Shown: positions 30,813-39,081 of the stretch, in pieces
Position numbering within the stretch: position 1 is the stretch's first letter
How the letters are laid out: each line of letters begins with the position of its first letter
Source: CAWFXC01 sp963819735
GTDB lineage: Bacteria; Actinomycetota; Acidimicrobiia; IMCC26256; DASPTH01
Direction of reading: 5' to 3'
Assembly (NCBI GenBank): GCA_963819735.1
Contig: CAWFXC010000001.1
Location: forward strand, 1,550,001-1,614,000
Length of the DNA: 64,000 bases
Notes under the pieces: model-generated
Told to the model about the DNA's origin: nothing
What the model saw: the letters and a program-made list of their open reading frames with translations, nothing else
Databases searched by the model: none
Position numbers and translations under genes: made by a program

Positions 30813-32129
30813 GTGGCCCGGCACCCCGTTCCGGTACGGAGCCGTCCGCCGGTCGCCGAGGTGCTGGCCGCCACCGTCGCCCAGGTGGTGGGCGACGGGA
30901 TGCCGGTCCGGATCCGGGCGTGGGACGGCAGCGAGGCCGGGCCGCTCGACGCGCCGGTGGTGGTGATCAGGAACCGCCGGGCGTTGCGGCGCCTGGTCTG
31001 GCAGCCCGACGAGCTCGGTCTCGCCCGGGCGTACGTCACCGGCGATCTCGACGTCGACGGGGATCTCGACGACGGCTTCCGGCGCATCTGGCGCTTCGCC
31101 CGCGAACGCGGCCACGGCGTCGACGTGAGTTGGCGCGCCCGGATCCACGCGGTCTCGCAGGCCGTCCGCCTCGGGATCGTCGGCCTCCCCCCGCGCGCGC
31201 CGGAGTCGGAGGCGAAGGTCAACGGCCGATTGCACAGCCGCGGCCGTGACCGCGCGGTGATCTCGCACCACTACGACCTGTCGAACGAGTTCTACGCGCT
31301 GCATCCTCGACGAGAACATGGCGTACTCGAGCGCGTACTGGACGTCCACGGCACCCGGCTACACGCTCGCCGACGCGCAGCGCGACAAGCTCGATCTCGT
31401 GTGCCGCAAGCTCGGTCTCGGCCCGGGCACGCGCATGCTCGACGTCGGGTGCGGCTGGGGCTCGCTCAGCATCCACGCGGCGCGGCACTACGGGGCTCGC
31501 GTCACCGGCGTGACCCTGTCGAACGAGCAGCTCGACTTCGCCCGCAAGCGCGCCGCCGACGCTGGCGTCGCAGGACCTCGTCGACTTCCGGCTCCAGGAC
31601 TACCGCGACGTCGCCGACGGGCCCTATGACGTCGCCGCCTCGATCGAGATGGGCGAGCACGTCGGCGCCGAGCAACTACCCGATCTTCGTCGCGCGCGCT
31701 CCACGACCTGCTGCGCCCCGAGGGTCGTGTCCTCGTGCAGCAGATGTCGCGGGCCACCGACGCCGCGCCCGGCGGCGGACCGTTCATCGAGGCCTACATC
31801 GCCCCCGACATGCACATGCGTCCGGTGGGGGAGACCGTCGACCGTGCTCGAACGTGGCGGATTCGAGGTACGCGACGTGCAGCGCATTGCGCGAGCACTA
31901 CGTGCGCACCGCCGACGCGTGGCACGCGACGTTCGAGAGCCGGTGGGACGACGTCGTGGCGCTCGTGGGCGAGGAAGTGGCCCGGGTGTGGCGCCTGTAC
32001 CTCGTCGGCGGCGCGTTGGCGTTCGAAGAGGGGCGCATGGGCGTCGACCAGATCCTCGCGGTGAAGCCGACGGCCGACGGGCGTTCCGGCATGCCGCCGA
32101 CCCGCGACGTCTTCACCCGCCACGCGTGA
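30813..32129 (+). CDS. ufaA1: UfaA1-like fatty-acid methyltransferase, frameshifted six times
   Basis: About 436 aa if one base is dropped near each of 31302, 31570, 31673, 31698, 31840 and 31883. The restored protein reads continuously: ISHHYDLSNEFYAL then ILDENMAYSSAYW; MLDVGCGWGSLSIHAARHYG; QDLVDFRLQDYRDVADGPYD; MGEHVGAE then NYPIFVAR; LHDLLRPEGRVLVQQMSRA; PFIEAYIAPDMHMRPVGETV; VLERGGFEVRDVQ then ALREHYVRTADAWHATF. Length and order agree with mycobacterial UfaA1 (Rv0447c), reported to make tuberculostearic acid. There are no stops or gaps other than these single-base shifts, so the gene is probably intact in the organism. Start GTG 30813 is two bases after the preceding stop. Confidence 0.82.
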   Translation: MARHPVPVRSRPPVAEVLAATVAQVVGDGMPVRIRAWDGSEAGPLDAPVVVIRNRRALRRLVWQPDELGLARAYVTGDLDVDGDLDDGFRRIWRFARERGHGVDVSWRARIHAVSQAVRLGIVGLPPRAPESEAKVNGRLHSRGRDRAVISHHYDLSNEFYALHPRREHGVLERVLDVHGTRLHARRRAARQARSRVPQARSRPGHAHARRRVRLGLAQHPRGAALRGSRHRRDPVERAARLRPQARRRRWRRRTSSTSGSRTTATSPTGPMTSPPRSRWASTSAPSNYPIFVARAPRPAAPRGSCPRAADVAGHRRRARRRTVHRGLHRPRHAHASGGGDRRPCSNVADSRYATCSALREHYVRTADAWHATFESRWDDVVALVGEEVARVWRLYLVGGALAFEEGRMGVDQILAVKPTADGRSGMPPTRDVFTRHA

Positions 32130-32947
32130 GCGATTTCTCGACCGGGCCGTTCCTCGGCGGCGCGGCCATCACCGCCGGCGCGCTCCTCGTGCTGGTGGTG
32201 GCGACGTGGCTGATCGCCCGCGCCATCGGCCGGTTCAACGTGATCGACGTCGCCTGGGGTGTCGGCTTCGTGGTGGTGGCACTGGTTTCGTTCGGGCTCT
32301 CGGCCGGCCACGGCGACAGCACCCGCCGGGTTCTCATGGCCGCGCTGGTCACGGTGTGGGGTCTGCGCCTCGCCGGCTACATCGCGTGGCGCAGCCACGG
32401 CAAGGGCGAGGATCCGCGCTACGCCGACATGCTGGCCGGCCACCCGCATCCGGAGCGGCGCGCCCTCGGCATCTATCTCACCCAGGCAGTGGCGATCTGG
32501 TTCGTCTCGTTGCCGGTGCAGGTGGCGATGTACGAGCGGCGATCGCCCGGCGCGCTGTTGTGGATCGGCACCGCAGTGTGGGCCGTCGGCTTCTTCTTCG
32601 AGAGCGTGGGCGACTGGCAGCTCAGCCGCTTCCGCGCCGATCCCGCGAACCGCGGGCAGGTGATGACCCGCGGCCTGTGGCGTTACACGCGCCATCCCAA
32701 CTACTTCGGCGACGCGTGCGTGTGGTGGGGGATCTACCTGATCGCCGCGCAACAGTGGGTCGGCGTGATCACGGTGCTCTCGCCGCTCCTCATGACGTGG
32801 ACGCTCACCCGCAAGACCGGTAAGCCGTTGCTCGAGCAGGGCATGGCGGAACGACGCCCGGGTTACGCCGACTACATCGAGCGGACCAGCGGCTTCTTCC
32901 CGCTCCCGCCGAAGGCGGTACGCCGTTCGGGCCCGGAGCCGGTTTGA
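32126..32947 (+). CDS. DUF1295 membrane protein (Rv0446c type; steroid-reductase-like fold)
   Basis: 273 aa from GTG 32126, overlapping the previous stop by 4 nt. It has about seven hydrophobic segments. Conserved parts: FNVIDVAWGVGFVVVALVSF, WGLRLAGYIAWRSHGKGEDP, FFFESVGDWQLSRFRADP, RGLWRYTRHPNYFGDACVWW. The last motif (RHPNYFG) is shared with the 5-alpha-steroid reductase and isoprenylcysteine methyltransferase superfamily, which binds NADPH or SAM. In this gene context it may reduce an unsaturated acyl intermediate. The last codons and the TGA are formed by a copy of a 24-bp repeat (32922-32945). Confidence 0.9.
   Translation: MSDFSTGPFLGGAAITAGALLVLVVATWLIARAIGRFNVIDVAWGVGFVVVALVSFGLSAGHGDSTRRVLMAALVTVWGLRLAGYIAWRSHGKGEDPRYADMLAGHPHPERRALGIYLTQAVAIWFVSLPVQVAMYERRSPGALLWIGTAVWAVGFFFESVGDWQLSRFRADPANRGQVMTRGLWRYTRHPNYFGDACVWWGIYLIAAQQWVGVITVLSPLLMTWTLTRKTGKPLLEQGMAERRPGYADYIERTSGFFPLPPKAVRRSGPEPV
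32922..32945. repeat. Single copy of the 24-bp dispersed repeat
   Basis: GCCGTTCGGGCCCGGAGCC followed by GGTTT matches the units at 26579 at about 20 of 24 positions. It encodes the terminal residues RRSGPEPV of the DUF1295 protein and ends just where the TGA begins. Confidence 0.65.
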
Positions 32948-32969
32948 CGCGCGCTCGTACGATGGCTGC

Positions 32970-34058
32970 GTGATCCCGACGCGCGGCGCAGTGTTCGACG
33001 GCACGCGCCTGGTGGTCACCGACGATCTCCTCGTGCGGGAGCCGGGCCCGGGTGAGGCGACGGTGCGCGTCTTGGCGTCCGGCATCTGTCACAGCGACCT
33101 CAACGTGCTCGACGGCGCCAGCCCGGTCCCGCTCCCCGTGGTGCTCGGTCACGAGGCCGCGGGCATCGTCGAGCGCGTGGGTGACGGCGTCTCGGTGCAA
33201 CCGCGCGACGCGGTGATCGTGGGATCGATGGTCCCGTGCGGTGTGTGTCGCGCGTGCGCCGACGGGCGATCGGGCGAGTGCCGCGACGCGTTCGGCCCGG
33301 GATCGACTCCGTTCACCTGGCGCGGGGAGCCGGTGCGCGCGTACGCCAACGTGGCGTCGTTCGCCGGGATGATCACGGTGCGCGCCGACCAGCTGGTGGC
33401 GAGCGCCGACCTTCCACCCACCTCGGCCGCGCTCGTCGGTTGCGCGGTCTCGACCGGCTACGGCGTCGTGCGCAACGTCGCGCGGGTCCGCGCCGGCGAC
33501 ACGGTGGTGGTGTTCGGCGTCGGCGGCATCGGTGTGAACGCGTTGCAGACCGCGCGCCTCCAGGGCGCGACGCAGATCGTGGCCGTCGACGTGAACCCCG
33601 GCAAGGCCACCACTGCGGCCCGGTTCGGTGCCGACACCTTCGTCGTCGCCCCGCGCACCGCCACCGTGGCCGAGCTGGTCCACCTGGTCCGCGCCCACAC
33701 CACCGCGCCGATCGACGCGGTGATCGAGTGCAGCGGCGCGCTGGTCGCGATCGAGGCCGCGATCGGCCTTGCCGGCTGGGGCGGCACCACCGCGCTCGTC
33801 GGCATCCCGCCCGCCGGTGCGCGCGCGTCGTTCGACGTGGGCGCGTTGCTGCGCAACCGCCGCATCGTGGGAAGCCTCAACGGCACCGTCGACGTCCAGC
33901 GCGACTTCGCCGCCATCGTGGCGAGCGTGCAGCGCGGCGAGCTCGAGCTCGACGCCCAGGTGTCGCGGATATGGCCCCTCGCCGAGATCGAGGACGCGAT
34001 CGCAACCGTGCGCGCCGGCGAGGTCGTGCGCGCGGTGCTCGATCACGCCGTCGGGTAG
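32970..34058 (+). CDS. Zinc-dependent medium-chain alcohol dehydrogenase
   Basis: 362 aa. Catalytic-zinc residues: Cys in GICHSDLNVLDG and His-Glu in VLGHEAAGIVERVG. Structural zinc site CGVCRACADGRSGEC (C-x2-C-x2-C-x7-C). The Rossmann nucleotide site is VVVFGVGGIGVNALQTARL, followed by VDVNPGKATTAARFGAD, where the Asp favours NAD(H). It lies 22 bp after the DUF1295 gene on the same strand, so it may be part of the lipid cassette; the Mtb equivalent locus has no such gene. Substrate unknown (primary or allylic alcohol, or formaldehyde-type). Confidence 0.9.
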   Translation: MIPTRGAVFDGTRLVVTDDLLVREPGPGEATVRVLASGICHSDLNVLDGASPVPLPVVLGHEAAGIVERVGDGVSVQPRDAVIVGSMVPCGVCRACADGRSGECRDAFGPGSTPFTWRGEPVRAYANVASFAGMITVRADQLVASADLPPTSAALVGCAVSTGYGVVRNVARVRAGDTVVVFGVGGIGVNALQTARLQGATQIVAVDVNPGKATTAARFGADTFVVAPRTATVAELVHLVRAHTTAPIDAVIECSGALVAIEAAIGLAGWGGTTALVGIPPAGARASFDVGALLRNRRIVGSLNGTVDVQRDFAAIVASVQRGELELDAQVSRIWPLAEIEDAIATVRAGEVVRAVLDHAVG

Positions 34059-34081
34059 CGCAGCCCCCGAACGCGCCGACG

Positions 34082-35788
34082 TCAGGCGTGGGTCGCGGCG
34101 TCGAGCGGGCCGCCGGGACGGGCACCGGTGGCGACGCCTGCTTCCTGGATGACCACGCCGCCGACCGCGGTGGTCCGGAAGCCACCGGGCGGCCGGGTGA
34201 GACGCCGCGCACCACCGGGCAGGTCGTACACGAACGCATCCGGTTCGTAGGCGAGCTCGTCGAGCGCGAACACCACGACGTCGCCGGCGCGCCCGGGCGC
34301 GATCGTCCCTCGGTCGTGGATGCCGAACGCGTCGGCGATGCGACCGGTGAGCTGATGCACCGCCGCCTCGAGTGTGAAGTCGCCGCGATCGCGCACGTGC
34401 TCGGTGAGCAGCAGCGTGGAGTCACCGGCTCCGCACATCATCTGCAGGTGCGCACCGGCGTCGCTGGCGCCGACCACCGTCGTCGGGTCGACGATGAGCT
34501 CCGACACCTTGCCCGCGTCGTTGTTGGACAGGGCTTCGGCCACCAGGCCGGGGGCGAGATCGTGCTCGAGCACCCAATCGGCGAGGACGTCCGACGGATG
34601 GCCGCCCCGCGCCGCCACGACGTCGGCCAGGGTCGCGCCCAGGAACTTCTCCTCGCCCGCGCACGTCGAGGTGATCCGCACCCGTTCGAGCCGGCTCACC
34701 GGGAAGATGCTGAAGCCGTCGCCCACGCGGTCCCAGTCGGTGCGCGCCTGCGCCCGCCACGACGCGTCGGCGAGCGTGCGGCGCTTGTCGTCGGGCGAGA
34801 GTTGGATGAGATCGCTCCACGCCCGGATGGCGATGAACGCGGGCGTCTGATCGAAGCTCACGTTGAGACTGAACGGACGCGGCGATACCTGCGCGTACAC
34901 CCGGCAGCCGTCGGCGTGGAGCTGGTGTGCCTGATCGATGATGCGTTGCGTGCGTACCAGGTCGCGGCTGTTCTCGGCCAGTTGGTTCCAGGTGCACGAC
35001 ACACCGCGGCTGCCGCACCAACGGGCGACGCGCTCGATGTCGGCGAGCTGCCGTTCGGTGTCCTTGATCCACGGGAGGAACTCGAGCACTCGTGCGCTGC
35101 CCGGCGCGGCGGCGAGGACATCGATGAGCGCCACCAGCTCGGCGTCGTCGGCGGCGCGACTGGGCACCGCGTTGCCGTGCCGGTCCTGGTCGATGAACGA
35201 CGTCGAGAGTCCGAGCGCCCCGGCGGCCAGGCAGTCGGCGAGCACGGCGGCGAGCTGTGCGCGCTCTTCGGAGGTTGCGGCGCGGTTCCACGCGTCGTCG
35301 CCCATCACGTAGACGCGCAGATTGGAGTGGCCGATCAACGGAGCGACGTTCACCGCGGTGCCGAGGTTGGCCAACGCGTCACGCCATTCGGCGTAGGACT
35401 CCCACGTCCACGGGATACCGGTTGTGAACGCGTCGACGGGGATGTCCTCGATGAAGCCGAACACGTCACTCGCGGCCAGCCGGTCCTCGGCGCGTACCGG
35501 AGTGAGCGAGAGCGAGCAGTTGCCGGTGACGACGGTGGTGACGCCGTGTTGCGGCATCGGATCGACGAGCGGATCCCACCAGACCGACGGGTCGTAGTGC
35601 GTGTGACAGTCGATGAAGCCGGGCGCGACGACCGCGTCGTGCGCGTCGATCGTCGTCTCGCCGTCGGGCGCGAGCGCAGTGCCCACCTCGACGATCACGC
35701 CGTCGCGCACCCGTACGTCGGCGCGCCGCGCCGGTGCTCCCGTGCCGTCGACCAGCGTGCCGCTCCGTACGAACAGATCTCCCGACAT
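34082..35788 (-). CDS. N-acyl-D-amino-acid deacylase / D-aminoacylase-like amidohydrolase
   Basis: 568 aa, the usual length for this amidohydrolase branch. The metal site begins VVAPGFIDCHTHYDPSVWWD (H-x-H). VTTVVTGNCSLSLTPVR contains the family Cys; the later PLIGHSNLRVYVMG and VVGASDAGAHLQMMCGAGDS supply further His and Asp ligands. The C-terminal GTIAPGRAGDVVVFALDELA forms the small beta domain. It is cytoplasmic (no signal). It converges with the alcohol dehydrogenase. D-aminoacylase, dihydropyrimidinase-like or other amide hydrolysis are all possible. Confidence 0.87.
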   Translation of the reverse strand: MSGDLFVRSGTLVDGTGAPARRADVRVRDGVIVEVGTALAPDGETTIDAHDAVVAPGFIDCHTHYDPSVWWDPLVDPMPQHGVTTVVTGNCSLSLTPVRAEDRLAASDVFGFIEDIPVDAFTTGIPWTWESYAEWRDALANLGTAVNVAPLIGHSNLRVYVMGDDAWNRAATSEERAQLAAVLADCLAAGALGLSTSFIDQDRHGNAVPSRAADDAELVALIDVLAAAPGSARVLEFLPWIKDTERQLADIERVARWCGSRGVSCTWNQLAENSRDLVRTQRIIDQAHQLHADGCRVYAQVSPRPFSLNVSFDQTPAFIAIRAWSDLIQLSPDDKRRTLADASWRAQARTDWDRVGDGFSIFPVSRLERVRITSTCAGEEKFLGATLADVVAARGGHPSDVLADWVLEHDLAPGLVAEALSNNDAGKVSELIVDPTTVVGASDAGAHLQMMCGAGDSTLLLTEHVRDRGDFTLEAAVHQLTGRIADAFGIHDRGTIAPGRAGDVVVFALDELAYEPDAFVYDLPGGARRLTRPPGGFRTTAVGGVVIQEAGVATGARPGGPLDAATHA

Positions 35789-35820
35789 GCGATCGACGCT
35801 AACGCCTTCGGCGCCGGCCC

Positions 35821-35922
35821 GCCTCGCCTCGCCTCGCCTCGCCTCGCCTCGACCCGCCCCGTGCCTGAACGGCGGGCCGGCTCCGTGCCTGAACGGCGGG
35901 CCGGCTCCGTGCCTGAACGGCT
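35821..35922. repeat. Pentanucleotide array plus 24-bp tandem repeat
   Basis: (GCCTC)6 at 35821-35850 is followed by two and two-thirds units of a 24-bp repeat starting CCGTGCCTGAACGGCGGGCC (35859-35882, 35883-35906, partial to 35922). Read on the other strand and permuted, the unit is GCCGTTCAGGCACGGAGCC, the same family as at 26579 and 32922. It fills the gap between the D-aminoacylase start and the end of the next minus-strand gene. Confidence 0.85.
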
Positions 35923-36368
35923 CAGCCGCACGAGCAGAACCCGCGTTCGACGGCCCGCGCGAACGTGGGCGCCTCGGCCAGCAGGCGGTCGAGATCCGGG
36001 GCGTCGATCTGCCAGACGGTGAGCGGCGTGCCGGCGACGACCGAGTTGCGGTGGGGCCGGCGGCCGAGCACGTCGACCTCGCCGACCAGCGCGCCCGCCC
36101 CGACCTCGGCGACCTGCCGGCCCGCGACGAGCACGTCGGCCCCGCCCTCGGTCACGAGGTAACCGGCCAGCGCCACCGATCCCTGGTCGTAGAGGGTCTG
36201 GCCCGGCTCGAGCGTGCGTTCCCGGGCGACCGCCCGGAGGCGGGCCTGGTCGGCGGCCGAGCACGCCGCCAGGAGCCCGGCGTTCGTCGCGTCCCGCTCG
36301 CTCCGGTCGACCCGCTGCCGCTGCTCGACCTGTCCGGGTCCGTACTCGGTCGTCCGCTCGGTCGCCAT
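35922..36368 (-). CDS. Cyclic-nucleotide-binding domain protein
   Basis: 148 aa from ATG 36368 (two codons further up, GTG 36374, is also possible). One CNB barrel: LAACSAADQARLRAVAR, then LEPGQTLYDQGSVALAGYLV, then VGAGALVGEVDVLGRRPHRN, the phosphate-binding cassette, but with Glu-Val in place of the usual Glu-Leu/Asp-Leu and His-Arg after Arg-Pro. It ends with RGFCSCG, two cysteines near the C-terminus. No output domain is present. It is divergent from tetR across a 100-bp control region. Confidence 0.78.
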   Translation of the reverse strand: MATERTTEYGPGQVEQRQRVDRSERDATNAGLLAACSAADQARLRAVARERTLEPGQTLYDQGSVALAGYLVTEGGADVLVAGRQVAEVGAGALVGEVDVLGRRPHRNSVVAGTPLTVWQIDAPDLDRLLAEAPTFARAVERGFCSCG

Positions 36369-36417
36369 GTCCACCCACCTGCTCCGGCCCGTCTGGGGAT
36401 CGGGCTCAACTAGAACG

Positions 36418-36449
36418 CTCTACATAGTAGGTGTATCACTCTACATAGT
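36418..36449. promoter_or_regulatory. Direct repeat, likely TetR operator in divergent promoter
   Basis: CTCTACATAGT occurs twice, at 36418-36428 and 36439-36449, exactly 21 bp apart (two helical turns). The core CTACATAG is nearly palindromic. It is AT-rich compared with its surroundings and lies 20 bp before the TetR start. An autoregulatory operator for the TetR protein is the likely role. Confidence 0.6.
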
Positions 36450-36469
36450 TCCGGTGCTAGCCTTTTTCC

Positions 36470-37048
36470 ATGACGCAAGGCACCGACACCCGCGATCGCA
36501 TCCTCGACGCCACCTCACACCTGTTGCGACGCCAGGGCTATGCCGCCACCGGGATCAAGCAGATCGTGGCCGAGGGGCATGCTCCGCTCGGGTCCGTGTA
36601 CCACTACTTCCCTGGCGGCAAAGAGCAGATCGGGGCCGAGGCGCTCGAGCGGGCGGGCGAGAAGATCCGCCGCACCATTGCGTCGGCCGGCGACGCGCCC
36701 GATCTCCCGGCGGCCATCAACGCCTACTTCGCCCACAACGCCGACCGGTTGCGGGAGTCCGACTACCGGCGCGGCTGCCCCATCGCCACTGTGTGCCTCG
36801 AGGTCTCCAGCGACAACGAGCGCATCCGCACCGTGTGCGAGCAGGTCTTCGCCAGTTGGCAGGAGACCCTCGCCGGCGTGTTCGTGAAGGCCGGGATCGC
36901 CGAGGTCGACGCCGCCCCGCTGGCCACGTTCGTGTTGTCGAGCTACGAGGGTGCGCTCACGTTGAGCCGGGCCATGCGCAGCCCGGAGCCGCTGGTGATC
37001 ACCGGTGCCGCGGTGGCGTCGGTGCTCCTCGCCCACCTCGACACCTGA
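36470..37048 (+). CDS. TetR/AcrR-family regulator (LmrA/YxaF-like)
   Basis: 192 aa. The N-terminal HTH reads DRILDATSHLLRRQGYAATG, then IKQIVAEGHAPLGSVYHYFP and GGKEQIGAEAL, as in the LmrA/YxaF subgroup. The C-terminal ligand domain has RRGCPIATVCLEVSSDNERI, also typical of that subgroup. It probably represses itself and neighbouring genes through the direct repeat upstream. The ZIP transporter and P450 follow on the same strand and are candidate targets. Confidence 0.9.
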   Translation: MTQGTDTRDRILDATSHLLRRQGYAATGIKQIVAEGHAPLGSVYHYFPGGKEQIGAEALERAGEKIRRTIASAGDAPDLPAAINAYFAHNADRLRESDYRRGCPIATVCLEVSSDNERIRTVCEQVFASWQETLAGVFVKAGIAEVDAAPLATFVLSSYEGALTLSRAMRSPEPLVITGAAVASVLLAHLDT

Positions 37049-37092
37049 GAGACTCCTGCCCATTCGCGTCGTCGCAACGGTGAAGGGTCGCG

Positions 37093-37869
37093 GTGCTCGA
37101 AGCAGGACTGTGGGCGGCGGCGGGGCAGTCGGCGTTGCTCGTCGGTGCGCTGCTCGTCGCGCGGTTCCCGAAGCTGACCGAACCGCGGTGGCTCGGCCTG
37201 GTCATGGCGTTCGGTGCCGGCGCGCTCATCAGCGCGGTCACCACCGACCTCGTCGCCGAGGCCTACCACGAAGCCGGTCGTGCACCCACCGGGGTCGGGC
37301 TCCTCGTCGGCGCGCTCGGCTACTACGGGCTCACCCGGTGGCTCGACCGCCGGGCCGAGCGGGAAGATCCCGAGGAACCGGTCGACGAAGCCGTGGCCGA
37401 GAGCGTCGAGGCAATGCCCCAGGGGGCCGACGCCACCGCGGCGCGCAACCTCACCGTCGGGATGGTGCTCGACGGCATCCCCGAGTCGATCGCGGTCGGA
37501 CTCACGCTCCTGGGTGGGGCGTCGGTGTCGTTCGCGCTCGTGGGCGCGGTGTTCCTCTCGAACCTGCCCGAGGCGATCGGGGTCGCCGCCGCGCTGCTGG
37601 CCGGCGGCATCTCCCTGAAGAAGGTGTTGCTGCGGTTCGCGGCCATCGTCGCGGTGGGCTTCGCCGCCGGATTCATCGGGTACGCGGTGCTCGACTCGAG
37701 CAACGCCGATGCCATCGCCATCATCCAGTCGATCGCGGCGGGCGCGATGGTGGTGGTGATCGTGAACGAGATGGTGCCGATCGCGGTACGCGGCGCCGGC
37801 CGCCGCGCCGGCCTGGCCGCGGCTGCCGGCTTCGCGGTCGCCGCGTTCCTGTCGACCATCAACACGTAG
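37093..37869 (+). CDS. ZIP-family metal transporter
   Basis: 258 aa, about eight hydrophobic segments with a charged loop near residues 85-115. The transmembrane metal site is GMVLDGIPESIAVGLTL, where the usual HNxPEG is replaced by D-G-I-P-E-S; the second site reads FLSNLPEAIGVAAALL. Both keep the P-E pair. The missing His suggests changed ion preference or a weakly conserved subfamily found in actinobacteria. GTG 37093 is chosen; the gene starts 45 bp after tetR and could share its transcript. Confidence 0.8.
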   Translation: MLEAGLWAAAGQSALLVGALLVARFPKLTEPRWLGLVMAFGAGALISAVTTDLVAEAYHEAGRAPTGVGLLVGALGYYGLTRWLDRRAEREDPEEPVDEAVAESVEAMPQGADATAARNLTVGMVLDGIPESIAVGLTLLGGASVSFALVGAVFLSNLPEAIGVAAALLAGGISLKKVLLRFAAIVAVGFAAGFIGYAVLDSSNADAIAIIQSIAAGAMVVVIVNEMVPIAVRGAGRRAGLAAAAGFAVAAFLSTINT

Positions 37870-37899
37870 CGGAACTCCGCTGACGTGAAAGGATCGCGC

Positions 37900-39081
37900 A
37901 TGGAATACGACCCGTACTCTCCCCTGATCCAGCACAACCCGTTCCCGGTGTACCAGTGGCTGCGCGACGAGGCGCCGGTGTACCACAACGAGCGGGTGGG
38001 CTTCTGGGCGATCTCCCGCTACGACGACGTGCTGGCCGCCAGCCTCGACGTCGACACCTTCGTGTCGGGTCACGGCATGACGCTCGAAGGTCTCGACGTC
38101 GGGAACGACATCATCATCAACAAGGACCAGCCCGAGCACACGTGGCACCGCCGCCTCGTCTCGCGCGTGTTCACCCCGATGGCCGTCGCCGCCCAGGAGG
38201 ACTCGATCCGATCGGTGTGCCGGTCGCTGATCGCCGACGTGCGCGAGCACGGCCGCTTCGACGTGATCGACGACTTCGCCCTCGCGCTTCCGGTGGCGGT
38301 GATCTGCGAGATGTTGGGCATTCCCGCCGACGCGCGCGACGGCATCCACGATCGATCGGCGCGCATGCTCGCGATGTCGACCGACGAAGCGGGCAAGCCG
38401 ATCCTCTCCGACGACACCGTCAACGCCTCGTTCGAGCTCGCAGTGCAGATCATCGACGTCGTGAACGAGCGCGCCGCCACCCCTGGCGACGACATCATCA
38501 CGTTGCTGTTGCAGGCGGAGGTGGTCGACGACCACGGCACCACGTGGAAGCTCACCCCCGAGCAGGTGGCGAGCCGGGTGGTGGAGCTGGTGGTGGCCGG
38601 CCACGAGACCACGGCCAAGCTCATCGGCAATCTGGTGGTGGCACTCAGCTGGTATCCGGACCAGCGCGCCGAGCTCGTGGCCGATCCGTCCCTCATCCCG
38701 AACGCGGTGGAGGAGGGCCTGCGCTGGGACCCACCGTCGCACTACCAGGGGCGATGGGTCGAGCGCGCCGTCGAGCTGCACGGCACCACGATCCCGGCCG
38801 ACTCCCGCGTGATCATCATGACCGGGGCCGCCGCCCACGACGATCGCGTCTTCGTCGAACCCGAGCTGTTCGACATCCATCGTCAGATCACCCGCAACCT
38901 GTCGTTCGGATGGGGCATCCACCTCTGCCTCGGTCAGGCGTTGGCGCGGCTCGAGGCGCGCGTCGCGATGGAGGAGTTGCTCGCGCAGATCCCCGAGTAC
39001 GAACTCGACGAGTCCGGCATCGAGCGCGCGCCGAGCGGGCAGGTGCGCGGGCTCACCCATCTGCCGATCACGTTCGTCTGA
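37900..39081 (+). CDS. Cytochrome P450
   Basis: 393 aa from ATG 37900 (AAAGGA seven bases upstream; GTG 37885 is an alternative). Oxygen-activation helix VVAGHETTAKLIGNL, ExxR motif in EEGLRWDPP, and heme loop FGWGIHLCLGQALARLEAR with the Cys ligand. The oxygen-binding Thr (AGHETT) is present. The class is a soluble three-component bacterial P450 needing a ferredoxin; none is encoded next to it. Substrate unknown; the gene pool here (BVMOs, HsaA-like, sterol-type enzymes) suggests steroids, terpenoids or fatty acids. Confidence 0.95.
   Translation: MEYDPYSPLIQHNPFPVYQWLRDEAPVYHNERVGFWAISRYDDVLAASLDVDTFVSGHGMTLEGLDVGNDIIINKDQPEHTWHRRLVSRVFTPMAVAAQEDSIRSVCRSLIADVREHGRFDVIDDFALALPVAVICEMLGIPADARDGIHDRSARMLAMSTDEAGKPILSDDTVNASFELAVQIIDVVNERAATPGDDIITLLLQAEVVDDHGTTWKLTPEQVASRVVELVVAGHETTAKLIGNLVVALSWYPDQRAELVADPSLIPNAVEEGLRWDPPSHYQGRWVERAVELHGTTIPADSRVIIMTGAAAHDDRVFVEPELFDIHRQITRNLSFGWGIHLCLGQALARLEARVAMEELLAQIPEYELDESGIERAPSGQVRGLTHLPITFV

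Noticed and set aside
30813..32129. Programmed +1 frameshifting in ufaA1
   Set aside because: The six sites share no slippery codon or stop-codon context, and the same kind of break occurs in unrelated genes; error is simpler.
35859..35922. Short repeats resembling a CRISPR array
   Set aside because: Units abut directly without spacers, are only 24 bp, and no cas genes are present.
36470..39081. Treating tetR, ZIP and P450 as a proven operon
   Set aside because: Spacing (45 and 30 bp) allows it, but no shared motif or known family link supports it; noted only as possible.
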